Origin: Agromyces larvae
Lineage (GTDB): Bacteria; Actinomycetota; Actinomycetes; Actinomycetales; Microbacteriaceae
Assembly: GCF_022811705.1 (NCBI RefSeq)
Contig: NZ_CP094528.1
Location: forward strand, 1,364,001-1,428,000
Reading direction: 5' to 3'
DNA: 64,000 nt
Positions 16,169 through 24,277 of this stretch are shown here, piece after piece. Every line of letters starts with the position of its first letter. Within the stretch, counting starts at the first letter, position 1. Both the position numbers and the translations under genes were made by a program. The notes beneath the pieces were generated by a model, which saw only the letters and a program-made list of their open reading frames with translations, was not told where the DNA came from and ran no database searches.

Positions 16169-19100
16169 CTACGCCGAAGCCCGCTCCTCGCGCACCCGCT
16201 GCCCGACGACCGCGGACACGCCGTCCTGCCGCATCGAGACGCCGTAAAGCGCGTCGGCGATCTCCATGGTGCGCTTCTGGTGCGTGATGACGATGAGCTG
16301 GCTCGCCTCGCGCAGGTCTTCGAAGGTGGTGAGCAGCCGCCCGAGGTTGGCGTCGTCGAGCGCGGCCTCGACCTCGTCCATGATGTAGAACGGGCTCGGC
16401 CGTGCCTTGAAGATCGCCAGCAGCAGGGCGACCGCCGCGAGCGACCGCTCGCCGCCCGACAGCAGCGAGAGCCGCTCGATCTTCTTGCCGGCGGGCTTCA
16501 CGCTCACCTCGATGCCGGTGGTGAGCAGGTCGTCGGGGTCGGTCAGCGAGATGCTGCCGACCCCGCCCGGGAACAGCACCGGGAACACCTCGGCGAACGC
16601 ATCGCGGGTGTCCTCGAACGCCGAGCGGAAGATCGACTCCATGCGCCCGTCGATCTCCTCGATGATCGTGAGGAGGTCGCGGCGGGTGTGCTGCAGGTCG
16701 GTGAGCTGCTCGGTGAGGAACCGGTGCCGCTGCTCGAGCGCCGCGAACTCCTCGAGAGCGAGCGGGTTCACCCGGCCGAGCTGGGCGAGCTTGCGCTCCG
16801 CCTGGGCGAGGCGGCGCTGCTGCCGGTCGCGGTCGAACGGCTCGGATGCCACGGGCGCGACGTCGTCGGAGCCGGCTGCGTCGACGACCCCGGCGGGGTC
16901 ATCGCCGCCCGCGTCGGCGGTCGTGCGGGCCCCGGCCTCGCGCGGGGCATCGACCGGCACCGGCACGTCGGGGCCGTACTCGGCGACGAGCACCGACTCG
17001 GTCAGTCCGAGCTCGCTTTCGGCGCGCTCGAGGAGCGAGGCGACGTGCAGCTTCTTCTCGTAGATGCGCAGTTCGAGGCCGTGCACGTCCTCGGTGACGG
17101 CGTGCAGGCGCTCGCGCACCGCGGCTTCGTCGCGTCGGTGCTGCACGAGCTCTTCGTTGCGGCCCGCTCGCTCGGCCTCGGCGCGACCGAGTGCGACGCG
17201 GGCCTCGGCGACCGACCGGTCGACAGACGCGAGCACGGGCGGCAGCAGCGCGGCGACGCGCTGGGCCGCGTCGAGTTGGGCGCGCCGCACGACGGCGCGC
17301 CGGGCCGCCTCGGCGGCGGCCTGCTGCTCGGCGGCGTAGCGCCGTTCCATCGCGGCGACCCGATCCTGCTCGGTGCTGACCCGCTGGCGGGCGGCTTCGA
17401 CGCGCAGGCGCGCTTCGACCTCGTCTTCGCGGGCTCGTTCGAGGGTCGCGGCCGCACCGTCGCGCGGGGCGGTGTCGAGCACCGGTCGCGGTTCGTCTCG
17501 GGCGGCGGCGAGCGCGGCCTTCGCGTCGCCGTCGACGCGTTCGGCCTCGGCGACGCGCGCTTCGGCGTTCGCGGACGCTTCGGCGAGTCGAGCCGCGTCG
17601 GCCTCGGCGGCTTCGAGCCTGACCCTGGCACGGTTGATGCGTTCGGTGCGCTGGGCGAGTTGGGCGTCGAACTCGCGCAGTGCGGTCAGGGCCTGCTTCG
17701 AGGCATCCTTCGCGCCGGTGACGCGTTCGCGCTGGGCGGCGAGTTCCGTGCGCTGCTGCTCGATCGACGCGTTCACCTCGTCGAGCCGCGTGCGCGAGCG
17801 GTCGCGTTCGGCGATGAGCTCGATGCGGCTCTGGGTGCGGCCGGTGCCGCCGTGCACGGCGTAGCGGCCGATCACGGTGCCGTCGCGGGTGATCACGGTG
17901 GCGGGCCGGTCGAGTGCGGCCAGTGCCGGCGCGGCGGCGCGCACGGCGGCGAGGTCGTCGGCGACGAGCACCTCGGCGAGCAGCGCGAGCACGCCGGCGG
18001 GCGCGGTGACCACCTCGGCGGCCGGCACGAGCCCGTCGACCCGCAGGACGGCGGGCGCCGCACCGTCCGGGTCGGCGACGGCGAGGGACACCCGCCCGAG
18101 GTCGTCGCGTTCGGCCCGGTCGAGCGCGGCGAGGGCGGCGCCGGCGTCGGCGACGAGCACGGCGTCGGCGAGCGCCCCGAGCGCGGCCGCGACCGCCGCC
18201 TCGTAGCCCGGCTCGACCGCCAGGTGCTCGGCGAGCAGTCCGCGAACGCCGTCGACCCCGGCGGCCACGAGGGCCGCCGACCCGTCGCGCTGGTCCAGGG
18301 CGAGCGACAGCGCGGCGACGCGTGCGGCGAGGGCCTCGCGCTCGCGCTCGTCGCCGTGCAGGGTCTCGCGGATCCGCTCGATCTCGGCCTCGGCCTCGAA
18401 GACCGCGGCCTGGGCGAGTTCGTACGCTTCGTCGAGGTCGGTGTCGGCCGCATCGGCATCGGACTGCTCGGCCTCGGCGGCGGCGAACTCCGCGGCGGCC
18501 GCGGCGCGCCGCTCCGCCGAGGCCTCGAGCGCGTTGCGGTGGCGCAGCACCTCGCCGCGCACCGCCGCGAGCTTCGATGCGGCCGCGTCGGCGCGCCCGG
18601 CCAGCTCGGTGAGCTTCAGGTCGTGGGCGCGCACCCGCTCGGCCTGCGCGGCGATCTCGACGTCGACCCGGTCGAGCTCCTCGCGGGCCGTCGCGGTGCG
18701 CCGGTTCGCCGCGTCGAGCGCCTCGGCGGCGTCGTCGACCGCGGTGCGGATGCCGTCGAGCTCGGTGACGGCGGCATCGATGGCGGCACGGGTCACGGTG
18801 GGTGCGGCATCCGGTTGTTCCGAAGCGGACTCGAGCAGCGCGATCCGCTGGCCGGCGAGCGCCGCCAGCGAACGCAGGCGGTCCTGCACCGACTCGAGCG
18901 CGTGCGCCGACTGGCGCGCCTCGTCGACGCCGTCGCCGAGCGTGGCCTGCTCGAGCCGCTGCACGATGAGCTGATGCTGTTCGAGCTGCTCCTGCAGCAC
19001 GAGCCGCTCGGAGTGCCGCTCCTGCTCGCTGCGGCCGTGCTCGTCGAGCGCCCGTTTCAGCGTGACGACCTCGTCGGCGAGCAGCCGCGCCTTCGCGTCG

Positions 19101-19768
19101 CGTACCTCGGCCTGGATGCCGGCCGCCTCCCGCGCGACCTCGGCCTGACGGCCGAGCGGCTTCAGCTGGCGGCGCAGCTCGCCCGCGAGATCGGACAGGC
19201 GCGTGAGGTTCGCCTGCATCGCGTCGAGCTTGCGCAGCGTCTTCTCTTTGCGGCGGCGGTGCTTCAGGATGCCGGCGGCCTCTTCGATGAACCCGCGCCG
19301 CTCGAAGGGGCTGGCGTGCAGCACCTGGTCGAGCTGGCCCTGCCCGACGATGACGTGCATCTCGCGCCCGAGGCCTGAGTCGCTGAGCAGCTCCTGCACG
19401 TCGAGCAGCCGGCACTGCTCGCCGTTGATCGCGTACTCGCTCTGCCCGCTGCGGAACAGCGTGCGCGAGATGGTGACCTCGCTGTACTCGATCGGCAGGG
19501 CGCCGTCGGTGTTGTCGATGGTGAGCGCGACCTCGGCGCGGCCGAGCGGGCCGCGGGTCGAGGTGCCGGCGAAGATGACGTCCTCCATCTTGCCGCCGCG
19601 CAGGCTCTTCGCCCCCTGCTCGCCCATCACCCACGCGAGCGCGTCGACCACGTTCGACTTGCCCGACCCGTTCGGACCGACGATGCAGGTCACCCCCGGC
19701 TCGAACGCGAAGGTGGTCGGCTGCGCGAAGGACTTGAAGCCCTTCAGCGTCAGGCTCTTCAGGTACAT
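16169..19768 (-). CDS. smc: Chromosome segregation protein SMC
   Basis: 1,199 residues, full SMC length. The N-terminal head has the Walker A motif GPNGSGKSN (about residues 32-40) and the QLDQVLHASPFERRGFIEEAAGI region. Two long coiled coils flank the hinge near residues 500-660 (VDGVRGLLAEHLAVEPGYEAAVAAALG). The C-terminal head has LSGGERSLAAVALLLA and YIMDEVEAALDDAN (Walker B). It works with ScpAB in chromosome compaction and origin segregation. The position between mutM and ftsY is the usual Gram-positive order, though here 0.1-3 kb of plus-strand genes intervene on each side. Confidence 0.98.
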   Translation of the reverse strand: MYLKSLTLKGFKSFAQPTTFAFEPGVTCIVGPNGSGKSNVVDALAWVMGEQGAKSLRGGKMEDVIFAGTSTRGPLGRAEVALTIDNTDGALPIEYSEVTISRTLFRSGQSEYAINGEQCRLLDVQELLSDSGLGREMHVIVGQGQLDQVLHASPFERRGFIEEAAGILKHRRRKEKTLRKLDAMQANLTRLSDLAGELRRQLKPLGRQAEVAREAAGIQAEVRDAKARLLADEVVTLKRALDEHGRSEQERHSERLVLQEQLEQHQLIVQRLEQATLGDGVDEARQSAHALESVQDRLRSLAALAGQRIALLESASEQPDAAPTVTRAAIDAAVTELDGIRTAVDDAAEALDAANRRTATAREELDRVDVEIAAQAERVRAHDLKLTELAGRADAAASKLAAVRGEVLRHRNALEASAERRAAAAAEFAAAEAEQSDADAADTDLDEAYELAQAAVFEAEAEIERIRETLHGDEREREALAARVAALSLALDQRDGSAALVAAGVDGVRGLLAEHLAVEPGYEAAVAAALGALADAVLVADAGAALAALDRAERDDLGRVSLAVADPDGAAPAVLRVDGLVPAAEVVTAPAGVLALLAEVLVADDLAAVRAAAPALAALDRPATVITRDGTVIGRYAVHGGTGRTQSRIELIAERDRSRTRLDEVNASIEQQRTELAAQRERVTGAKDASKQALTALREFDAQLAQRTERINRARVRLEAAEADAARLAEASANAEARVAEAERVDGDAKAALAAARDEPRPVLDTAPRDGAAATLERAREDEVEARLRVEAARQRVSTEQDRVAAMERRYAAEQQAAAEAARRAVVRRAQLDAAQRVAALLPPVLASVDRSVAEARVALGRAEAERAGRNEELVQHRRDEAAVRERLHAVTEDVHGLELRIYEKKLHVASLLERAESELGLTESVLVAEYGPDVPVPVDAPREAGARTTADAGGDDPAGVVDAAGSDDVAPVASEPFDRDRQQRRLAQAERKLAQLGRVNPLALEEFAALEQRHRFLTEQLTDLQHTRRDLLTIIEEIDGRMESIFRSAFEDTRDAFAEVFPVLFPGGVGSISLTDPDDLLTTGIEVSVKPAGKKIERLSLLSGGERSLAAVALLLAIFKARPSPFYIMDEVEAALDDANLGRLLTTFEDLREASQLIVITHQKRTMEIADALYGVSMRQDGVSAVVGQRVREERASA

Positions 19769-19850
19769 GGCCCCCCGGGTCGGCTGGATGGTGCGGATGC
19801 CTCGGAAGAGCGTACCCGAGCGGATGCCCCGGAGCTGCGCTCCCCCGCCG

Positions 19851-19879
19851 TTGCCGCCCGGATCGGACGCCGATAAGCT
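19851..19879 (+). promoter_or_regulatory. Promoter of the double-GNAT gene
   Basis: TTGCCG (19851-19856) and TAAGCT (19874-19879) are 17 nt apart. The start codon lies 28 nt downstream with the RBS GGGGAGGGA. Confidence 0.55.
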
Positions 19880-19906
19880 GCGAGGCTGCGAGCTGGGGAG
19901 GGACGC

Positions 19907-20998
19907 ATGACGGTCGAGATCCGCCCGATCGCGCTGCCCGCTCGCGACGCGGCCCCGGATGCCTCGTGGGCCGAGCTCGAGGCGTACGCGGCGCTGGTCC
20001 GGCGGCTCGACGTCGAGACGCTCGGCACGGCCGACCTCGCACGCCGCCCGGCCGAGCTGCTCGTCTCGCTCACCGACCGGGAGGATCGCGCGCACATCGC
20101 GCTGGGCGCGTTCGACGCCGGCGCGCTCGTCGGTCTGGCCGAGGTCGTGTGGGAGCTCGATACCGACGCGACCACCGCGTTCGTGTCGATGCTCGGCGTC
20201 GAACCCGAGCGGCGTCGCGAGGGCATCGGCTCGCGACTGCTGGCCGAGGCCGAGCGGGTGGCGGCGGCCGCGGAGCATCCGACCACGGTGCTCTCAGCCG
20301 ACCATCTGCTGGCGCACGACGACGGCGGCGGCGAGCGGCTGCACGCGCCGCAGGGAGGGGCGAGCCTGCCGGCCGGGCTCGGGGTCGTCCGGTTCGCGCT
20401 CGCGCACGGGTACGCGCTCGGGCAGCTCGACCGGGTGAGCGCGCTCGATCTCGACGGGCGCGCCGACGGCTTCCGTCGCCGGCTCGCCGAGCTCGAGGCA
20501 TCCGCGTCGCCGAGCGCAGCCGGCTACCGCATCGAGACGTGGATCGATCGCGCACCCGACGACCTCGTCGATTCGCTCGCCGTCGCGCACGAGCGCATGT
20601 CGGTCGACGCGCCGAGCGGCGCGATCGCGTACGAGTTCGAACCGTGGGACGCCGCCCGGGTCCGCCACGACGAGCAGCGCTCGCTCGCGTCGGGGCGCAC
20701 GTCGCTGGTCGCGGCGGCCGTCGCCCCCGACGGGGAGGTCGCCGGATTCACCCAGCTCTCCCTCCTCCCCGAGTCGCGCGCCGTGGAGCAGTGGGACACG
20801 ATCGTGCTCGCCGTGCACCGCGGGCACCGTCTCGGCCTGCGCCTGAAGCTCGCCAACCTCGTGCTGCTCGCCGGCACCGACCCCGCGCGCGATCGCGTCT
20901 ACACCTGGAACGCCGACGAGAACGCCCACATGCTCGCCATCAACGATGCGCTGGGCTTCACGCCGTTCGCCCTCGAATCGCAGTGGCAGCGGCCCTGA
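19907..20998 (+). CDS. GNAT family N-acetyltransferase with two GNAT domains
   Basis: 363 residues in two halves. The N-terminal GNAT unit has VSMLGVEPERRREGIGSRLLAEAERVA (about residues 84-110), including the R/Q-x-x-G-x-G/A acetyl-CoA loop. The C-terminal half is a degenerate repeat: DTIVLAVHRGHRLGLRLKLANL and TWNADENAHMLAINDALGF, the latter closely matching the GNAT motif B region. Similar tandem proteins are common in actinobacteria, and the acceptor is unknown. It faces smc divergently and converges on mutM. Confidence 0.85.
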   Translation: MTVEIRPIALPARDAAPDASWAELEAYAALVRRLDVETLGTADLARRPAELLVSLTDREDRAHIALGAFDAGALVGLAEVVWELDTDATTAFVSMLGVEPERRREGIGSRLLAEAERVAAAAEHPTTVLSADHLLAHDDGGGERLHAPQGGASLPAGLGVVRFALAHGYALGQLDRVSALDLDGRADGFRRRLAELEASASPSAAGYRIETWIDRAPDDLVDSLAVAHERMSVDAPSGAIAYEFEPWDAARVRHDEQRSLASGRTSLVAAAVAPDGEVAGFTQLSLLPESRAVEQWDTIVLAVHRGHRLGLRLKLANLVLLAGTDPARDRVYTWNADENAHMLAINDALGFTPFALESQWQRP

Positions 20999-21021
20999 GC
21001 CCTTGAGCCCCCGGCCTCCCG

Positions 21022-21951
21022 TCAGCGCCGCACTCCGGCGCGCACGCGCTGACAGCGCGGGCAGCGGTGGCTCGACCGGTTCATGAACGCTTCGCGCACG
21101 ATCGGGGTGCCGCATCGCGGGCACGCGCGCCCCTGGCGGCCGTAGACGTTCAGCGAGTGCGCGAAGTATCCGGCCTCGCCGTTGACGTTGACGTACTGCT
21201 CGTCGAAGCTCGTGCCGCCCTCGGCGAGCGCCTTCTCGAGCACCGCGCGCACCTCGGCGAGCAGCCGGCCGGCGGCGCGTGCCGACAGCGCGCGGGCCGG
21301 GGTGCCGGGGTGGATGCGGGCCGCCCACAGCGCCTCGTCCGCGTAGATGTTGCCCACGCCGCTCACCGTGGTCTGGTCGAGCAGCACGCGCTTGATCGCG
21401 GTGTCCTTGCGGCCCAGCGCGGCCCGGAACGCGCGGTCGGAGAAGGCGGGATCCAGCGGGTCGCGCGCGATGTGCGCGACCTGGGCGGGCACGGATGCTT
21501 CGCCCCAGCCGTACCCGCCGGGCGCATCGTCCGACGTCGGGACGAGCCGGTCGACCGCCAGGGAACCGAAGGTGCGCTGGTCCGCGAAGACGACGCACAG
21601 TTCGCCGTGCACGGGGTGGTGCAGGTCGATCCGCACGCGTTCGTGCCGTTCGGGCGCGGCGCCCGGCGCGCGCAGCAGCAGCTGCCCGCTCATCCCGAGG
21701 TGTCCGATGAGCGCCTCCCGAGCGGGTGCGGCGCCCGCTGCCGTCGGCTCCAGCGGCAGCCAGAGGAATTTGCCGCGCCGCACGGCGGCCCGCACGGAGC
21801 GCCCGGTCAACGCCGCCTCGAACTCGGCGGCGCCGCCGGTGTGGCGTGTCAGCGCGCGCTCGTCGTGCACGGTCACGCCAACGATCTGCGCCCCGGTCAC
21901 CGCGGGTGCGAGGCCCGCGCGCACGACCTCGACCTCGGGCAGTTCAGGCAT
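21022..21951 (-). CDS. mutM: Formamidopyrimidine-DNA glycosylase (Fpg/MutM)
   Basis: 309 residues. The start PELPEVEVVRAGL gives the catalytic Pro2 and Glu3 after Met removal; the ATG chosen is the only one that places them correctly. LPLEP-type strands and the lesion-recognition Lys in GRKDTAIKRVLLDQ follow, then the helix-two-turn-helix (VSGVGNIYADEALWAARIHP). A C-terminal zinc finger is present: CPRC, 16 residues, CPRC. It excises 8-oxoguanine and Fapy lesions. It lies in the rnc-mutM-smc order, separated from rnc by one membrane protein gene. Confidence 0.97.
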   Translation of the reverse strand: MPELPEVEVVRAGLAPAVTGAQIVGVTVHDERALTRHTGGAAEFEAALTGRSVRAAVRRGKFLWLPLEPTAAGAAPAREALIGHLGMSGQLLLRAPGAAPERHERVRIDLHHPVHGELCVVFADQRTFGSLAVDRLVPTSDDAPGGYGWGEASVPAQVAHIARDPLDPAFSDRAFRAALGRKDTAIKRVLLDQTTVSGVGNIYADEALWAARIHPGTPARALSARAAGRLLAEVRAVLEKALAEGGTSFDEQYVNVNGEAGYFAHSLNVYGRQGRACPRCGTPIVREAFMNRSSHRCPRCQRVRAGVRR

Positions 21952-22005
21952 GCGGGCTCGGCTCCTCATCCATTGCGCCTCCAGCGTAGGCGGAGCCGCC
22001 GACGA

Positions 22006-22557
22006 TCAGCCGAGCGCACCGAAGCCGGTCACGACGCACACCGTGCCGACGAGCAGAAGGATCGCTCCACCGACGAGGCCGCACCAGAAGCTGCGGGCGG
22101 CGACCGTGGTCGACAGCCGGGTCGCGACGATCGCCACGATCGTGAGGGCGACGCCGGTCACCGCCAGGATCGGCTGTGCGAACACCCACGCGAGCGGGAT
22201 GAAGTGGATGCCGACCACCGCGAGGATCAGGGGCGCGTGCAGGTCGGAGCGCCCACGACGGCTCGCCAGGATCGCGAGGACGACCATCGCGACCACCTCG
22301 ACCCAGAACACGATGACGTAGGCGATGAAGGCCGGACCCCCGACCACGAGCGCCGACGGTTCCGACCAGTTCCGCACCACGGCCGGGACGGTGATCGCCA
22401 CGAGGGCGACGCCGCCGAGCCCGATGGCGGCGAGCACGACCCGCCAGAGCCAGTGCTTCGGTGGACGCTCCTGCGCCCAGCCGGCCCAGATGAACGCCGC
22501 CAGCCCGAAGATCGCGCCGGTGAACAACAGGTCTCGGGGGAACTCCAGGGTGAGCAT
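22006..22557 (-). CDS. Hypothetical integral membrane protein
   Basis: 183 residues, about six transmembrane helices: LLFTGAIFGLAAFIWAGWA, VVLAAIGLGGVALVAITV, FIAYVIVFWVEVVAMVVLA, LILAVVGIHFIPLAWVF, ILAVTGVALTIVAIVA and the C-terminal one. The loop between the first two has a PPKHW motif. A near-perfect RBS (AAGGAGG, 5 nt spacing) marks the ATG. I do not recognise a family with a known role. It interrupts the conserved rnc-mutM pair and is followed upstream by a 32-bp direct repeat, which may indicate a recent insertion. Confidence 0.7.
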   Translation of the reverse strand: MLTLEFPRDLLFTGAIFGLAAFIWAGWAQERPPKHWLWRVVLAAIGLGGVALVAITVPAVVRNWSEPSALVVGGPAFIAYVIVFWVEVVAMVVLAILASRRGRSDLHAPLILAVVGIHFIPLAWVFAQPILAVTGVALTIVAIVATRLSTTVAARSFWCGLVGGAILLLVGTVCVVTGFGALG

Positions 22558-22613
22558 GCACGCCTCCTTCGGCGCCCGAGTCTAGGGCAGGCCGAGGCCG
22601 GCGACCGGCCCTC

Positions 22614-22680
22614 TCCACAGGCGCAGGGCTCCACCGGCGCAGGAGGGATCCACAGGCGCAGGGCTCCACCGGCGCAGGAG
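22614..22680 (+). repeat. Perfect 32-bp direct repeat with 3-bp spacer
   Basis: Two identical 32-nt copies (22614-22645 and 22649-22680), each starting TCCACAGGCGCAGGGCTCC, separated by GGA. They fill the gap between rnc and the membrane protein gene. Confidence 0.92.
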
Positions 22681-22693
22681 CGCTGCCGCGCGG

Positions 22694-23407
22694 TCAGCGG
22701 CTCCCGTCGAGCAGGGTCCAGGCCTCGAGTGCAGCGGCCATCTCGGCCTGCTTCTTGCTCGTGCCGTCGCCGGTGGCGGTGACGAGGTCGCCGACGGTCA
22801 CCGTCGCCACGAAGTGCTTGCTGTGGTCGGGACCGCTCTCGGTGACGATGTAGACCGGTGCCGGGGCGCCCTTGCGCGCCGCGATCTCCTGCAGGCTGGT
22901 CTTCGGGTCCATGGCCGCGCCGAATCGGGACGCGTCGCGCATCAGCGGGCCGATGAGCCGCAGGACGAGCGCGGTCGCCTCGTCGCCGCCGCGATCGAGG
23001 TACGTCGCCCCGATGATCGCCTCGACGGTGTCGGCGAGGATCGACGGCTTGTCGGCCCCGCCCGTGAGGGTTTCGCCGCGGCCGAGCCGGATGTAGCGGC
23101 CGAGCCCGATCGACCTGGCGATCTCGGCGAGCGCGACGCTCGACACCAGGCTCGCGCGACGCTTGGCCAGTTCGCCCTCGTCGAGGTCGGGGTGGTCGCG
23201 GTACAGCCGCACGGTGACGGCCTGACCGAGGATCGAGTCGCCCAGGAACTCGAGGCGCTCGTTCGTCGGGATGCCGCCGTGCTCATACGCGAACGACCGG
23301 TGCGTGAGCGCGAGGAGCAGGAGGTCGGGATCGAGCCGGACCTGCAGCGTCTGCTGCAGATCGTCCAGCGTCGAACCCTCGGCCTCGGAGCGCTCCGTCG
23401 TGGTCAC
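22694..23407 (-). CDS. rnc: Ribonuclease III
   Basis: 237 residues. The N-terminal nuclease domain carries NERLEFLGDSILGQAV (about residues 47-62), the metal-binding RNase III signature, and DTVEAIIGATYLD (about 118-130). A C-terminal double-stranded RNA-binding domain (DPKTSLQEIAARKG to KKQAEMAAALEAW, about 160-230) completes it. It processes rRNA and other duplex RNAs. The GTG start is 25 nt after rpmF, so DUF177, rpmF and rnc form one operon, the standard bacterial order. Confidence 0.97.
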   Translation of the reverse strand: MTTTERSEAEGSTLDDLQQTLQVRLDPDLLLLALTHRSFAYEHGGIPTNERLEFLGDSILGQAVTVRLYRDHPDLDEGELAKRRASLVSSVALAEIARSIGLGRYIRLGRGETLTGGADKPSILADTVEAIIGATYLDRGGDEATALVLRLIGPLMRDASRFGAAMDPKTSLQEIAARKGAPAPVYIVTESGPDHSKHFVATVTVGDLVTATGDGTSKKQAEMAAALEAWTLLDGSR

Positions 23408-23432
23408 GACCGGTCGTGCGATGTCGCGTCGA

Positions 23433-23636
23433 TCAGACGTCGGCGACCTTGCGGCCCTTGTACTCGAGGAAGAGCGGGGTGCCCGCCGAGTCCTCGACGA
23501 CCTTCGCGCGGTGCGGAAGGCTGTACGTGACCTTGCCGTTCTCGACGGTCTTCACCAGCGTGGGGACCTCGGCCTTCCACTGCGAGCGGCGTGCGCGCGT
23601 GTTCGACCGTGACATCTTCCGCTTGGGAACAGCCAT
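23433..23636 (-). CDS. rpmF: 50S ribosomal protein L32
   Basis: 67 residues starting [20 protein letters not shown], the L32 signature. It lacks the paired zinc-binding cysteines of C+ L32 forms, so it is a zinc-independent (C-) type. It sits 9 nt after the DUF177 gene and upstream of rnc, the usual yceD-rpmF arrangement. Confidence 0.97.
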   Translation of the reverse strand: MAVPKRKMSRSNTRARRSQWKAEVPTLVKTVENGKVTYSLPHRAKVVEDSAGTPLFLEYKGRKVADV

Positions 23637-23645
23637 GACTCTCTC

Positions 23646-24209
23646 TCAATCTCTCTGCGGGTCGGTGTCGGATGCGACATCCGAGCCGTCGTCTCCGGAA
23701 GCCTGGAACCCCGTGAGCGCGGCCCATCTCGGGTCGCGCTGCTCAGGGGTGACGAGTTCCGGATGATCGGCCAGACGAAGCCCGGTCTCTGGATCGAGTC
23801 CGGGGCAATCCGGCCGGCACACCGGCTGGAACGGCAGTGCCAGCACTACCGCATCGCGAATGAGCGATTCAAGATCCACGTGGTCGTCTTGAACCTCATA
23901 CTCGAAAGCTTCCCCAGAATTGTACGCGAAAAGCTCCTGGAACTCGACTTCGACGGGCAGCGCGATGTCGATCAGGCATCGACCGCACTCGCCTTCGGCG
24001 ACGGCGTCGACCTCGGCCGACACGAGAATGCCCTCGTGCACCGATTCGAGCCGGACGTCGAGATCGACCTCGGCGCCCGCGCGCACCGACACGAGCCCTT
24101 CGCCGAGCTGTTCGGCTGCCGGCACCGTGAACCGGCTCTCGCGCATCTCGCCGGGGCGCCCGATCAGATCGCGCACGTTGAGGGCGTAGGGTCCTTGCTG
24201 GCTGCTCAC
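23646..24209 (-). CDS. DUF177 (YceD family) protein
   Basis: 187 residues. GECGRCLIDI (about residues 87-96) and CRPDCPGL (about 138-145) give the C-x2-C and C-x3-C pairs typical of DUF177, followed by acidic C-terminal residues ending SDTDPQRD. In bacteria and plastids the family is implicated in 23S rRNA accumulation or 50S assembly, and it is nearly always next to rpmF, as here. TAGAAT stands 8 nt before the GTG start and no RBS is visible, so this operon probably begins as a leaderless mRNA. Confidence 0.9.
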   Translation of the reverse strand: MSSQQGPYALNVRDLIGRPGEMRESRFTVPAAEQLGEGLVSVRAGAEVDLDVRLESVHEGILVSAEVDAVAEGECGRCLIDIALPVEVEFQELFAYNSGEAFEYEVQDDHVDLESLIRDAVVLALPFQPVCRPDCPGLDPETGLRLADHPELVTPEQRDPRWAALTGFQASGDDGSDVASDTDPQRD

Positions 24210-24217
24210 GAGCGTCG

Positions 24218-24223
24218 ATTCTA
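24218..24223 (-). promoter_or_regulatory. Leaderless-type -10 box of the DUF177-rpmF-rnc operon
   Basis: TAGAAT on the minus strand lies 8 nt upstream of the GTG. There is no Shine-Dalgarno-like sequence between them. Confidence 0.5.
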
Positions 24224-24277
24224 CGCGCGACCGCAGCTCGTGCGGGCGGGCCCGCCCGCGGCCGTGCGCCGGCGGGC

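Noticed and set aside
16280..19378. 1,032-codon open frame opposite smc
   Set aside because: Shadow of the third-codon G+C bias in smc; no recognisable domain, and the SMC motifs are complete on the other strand.
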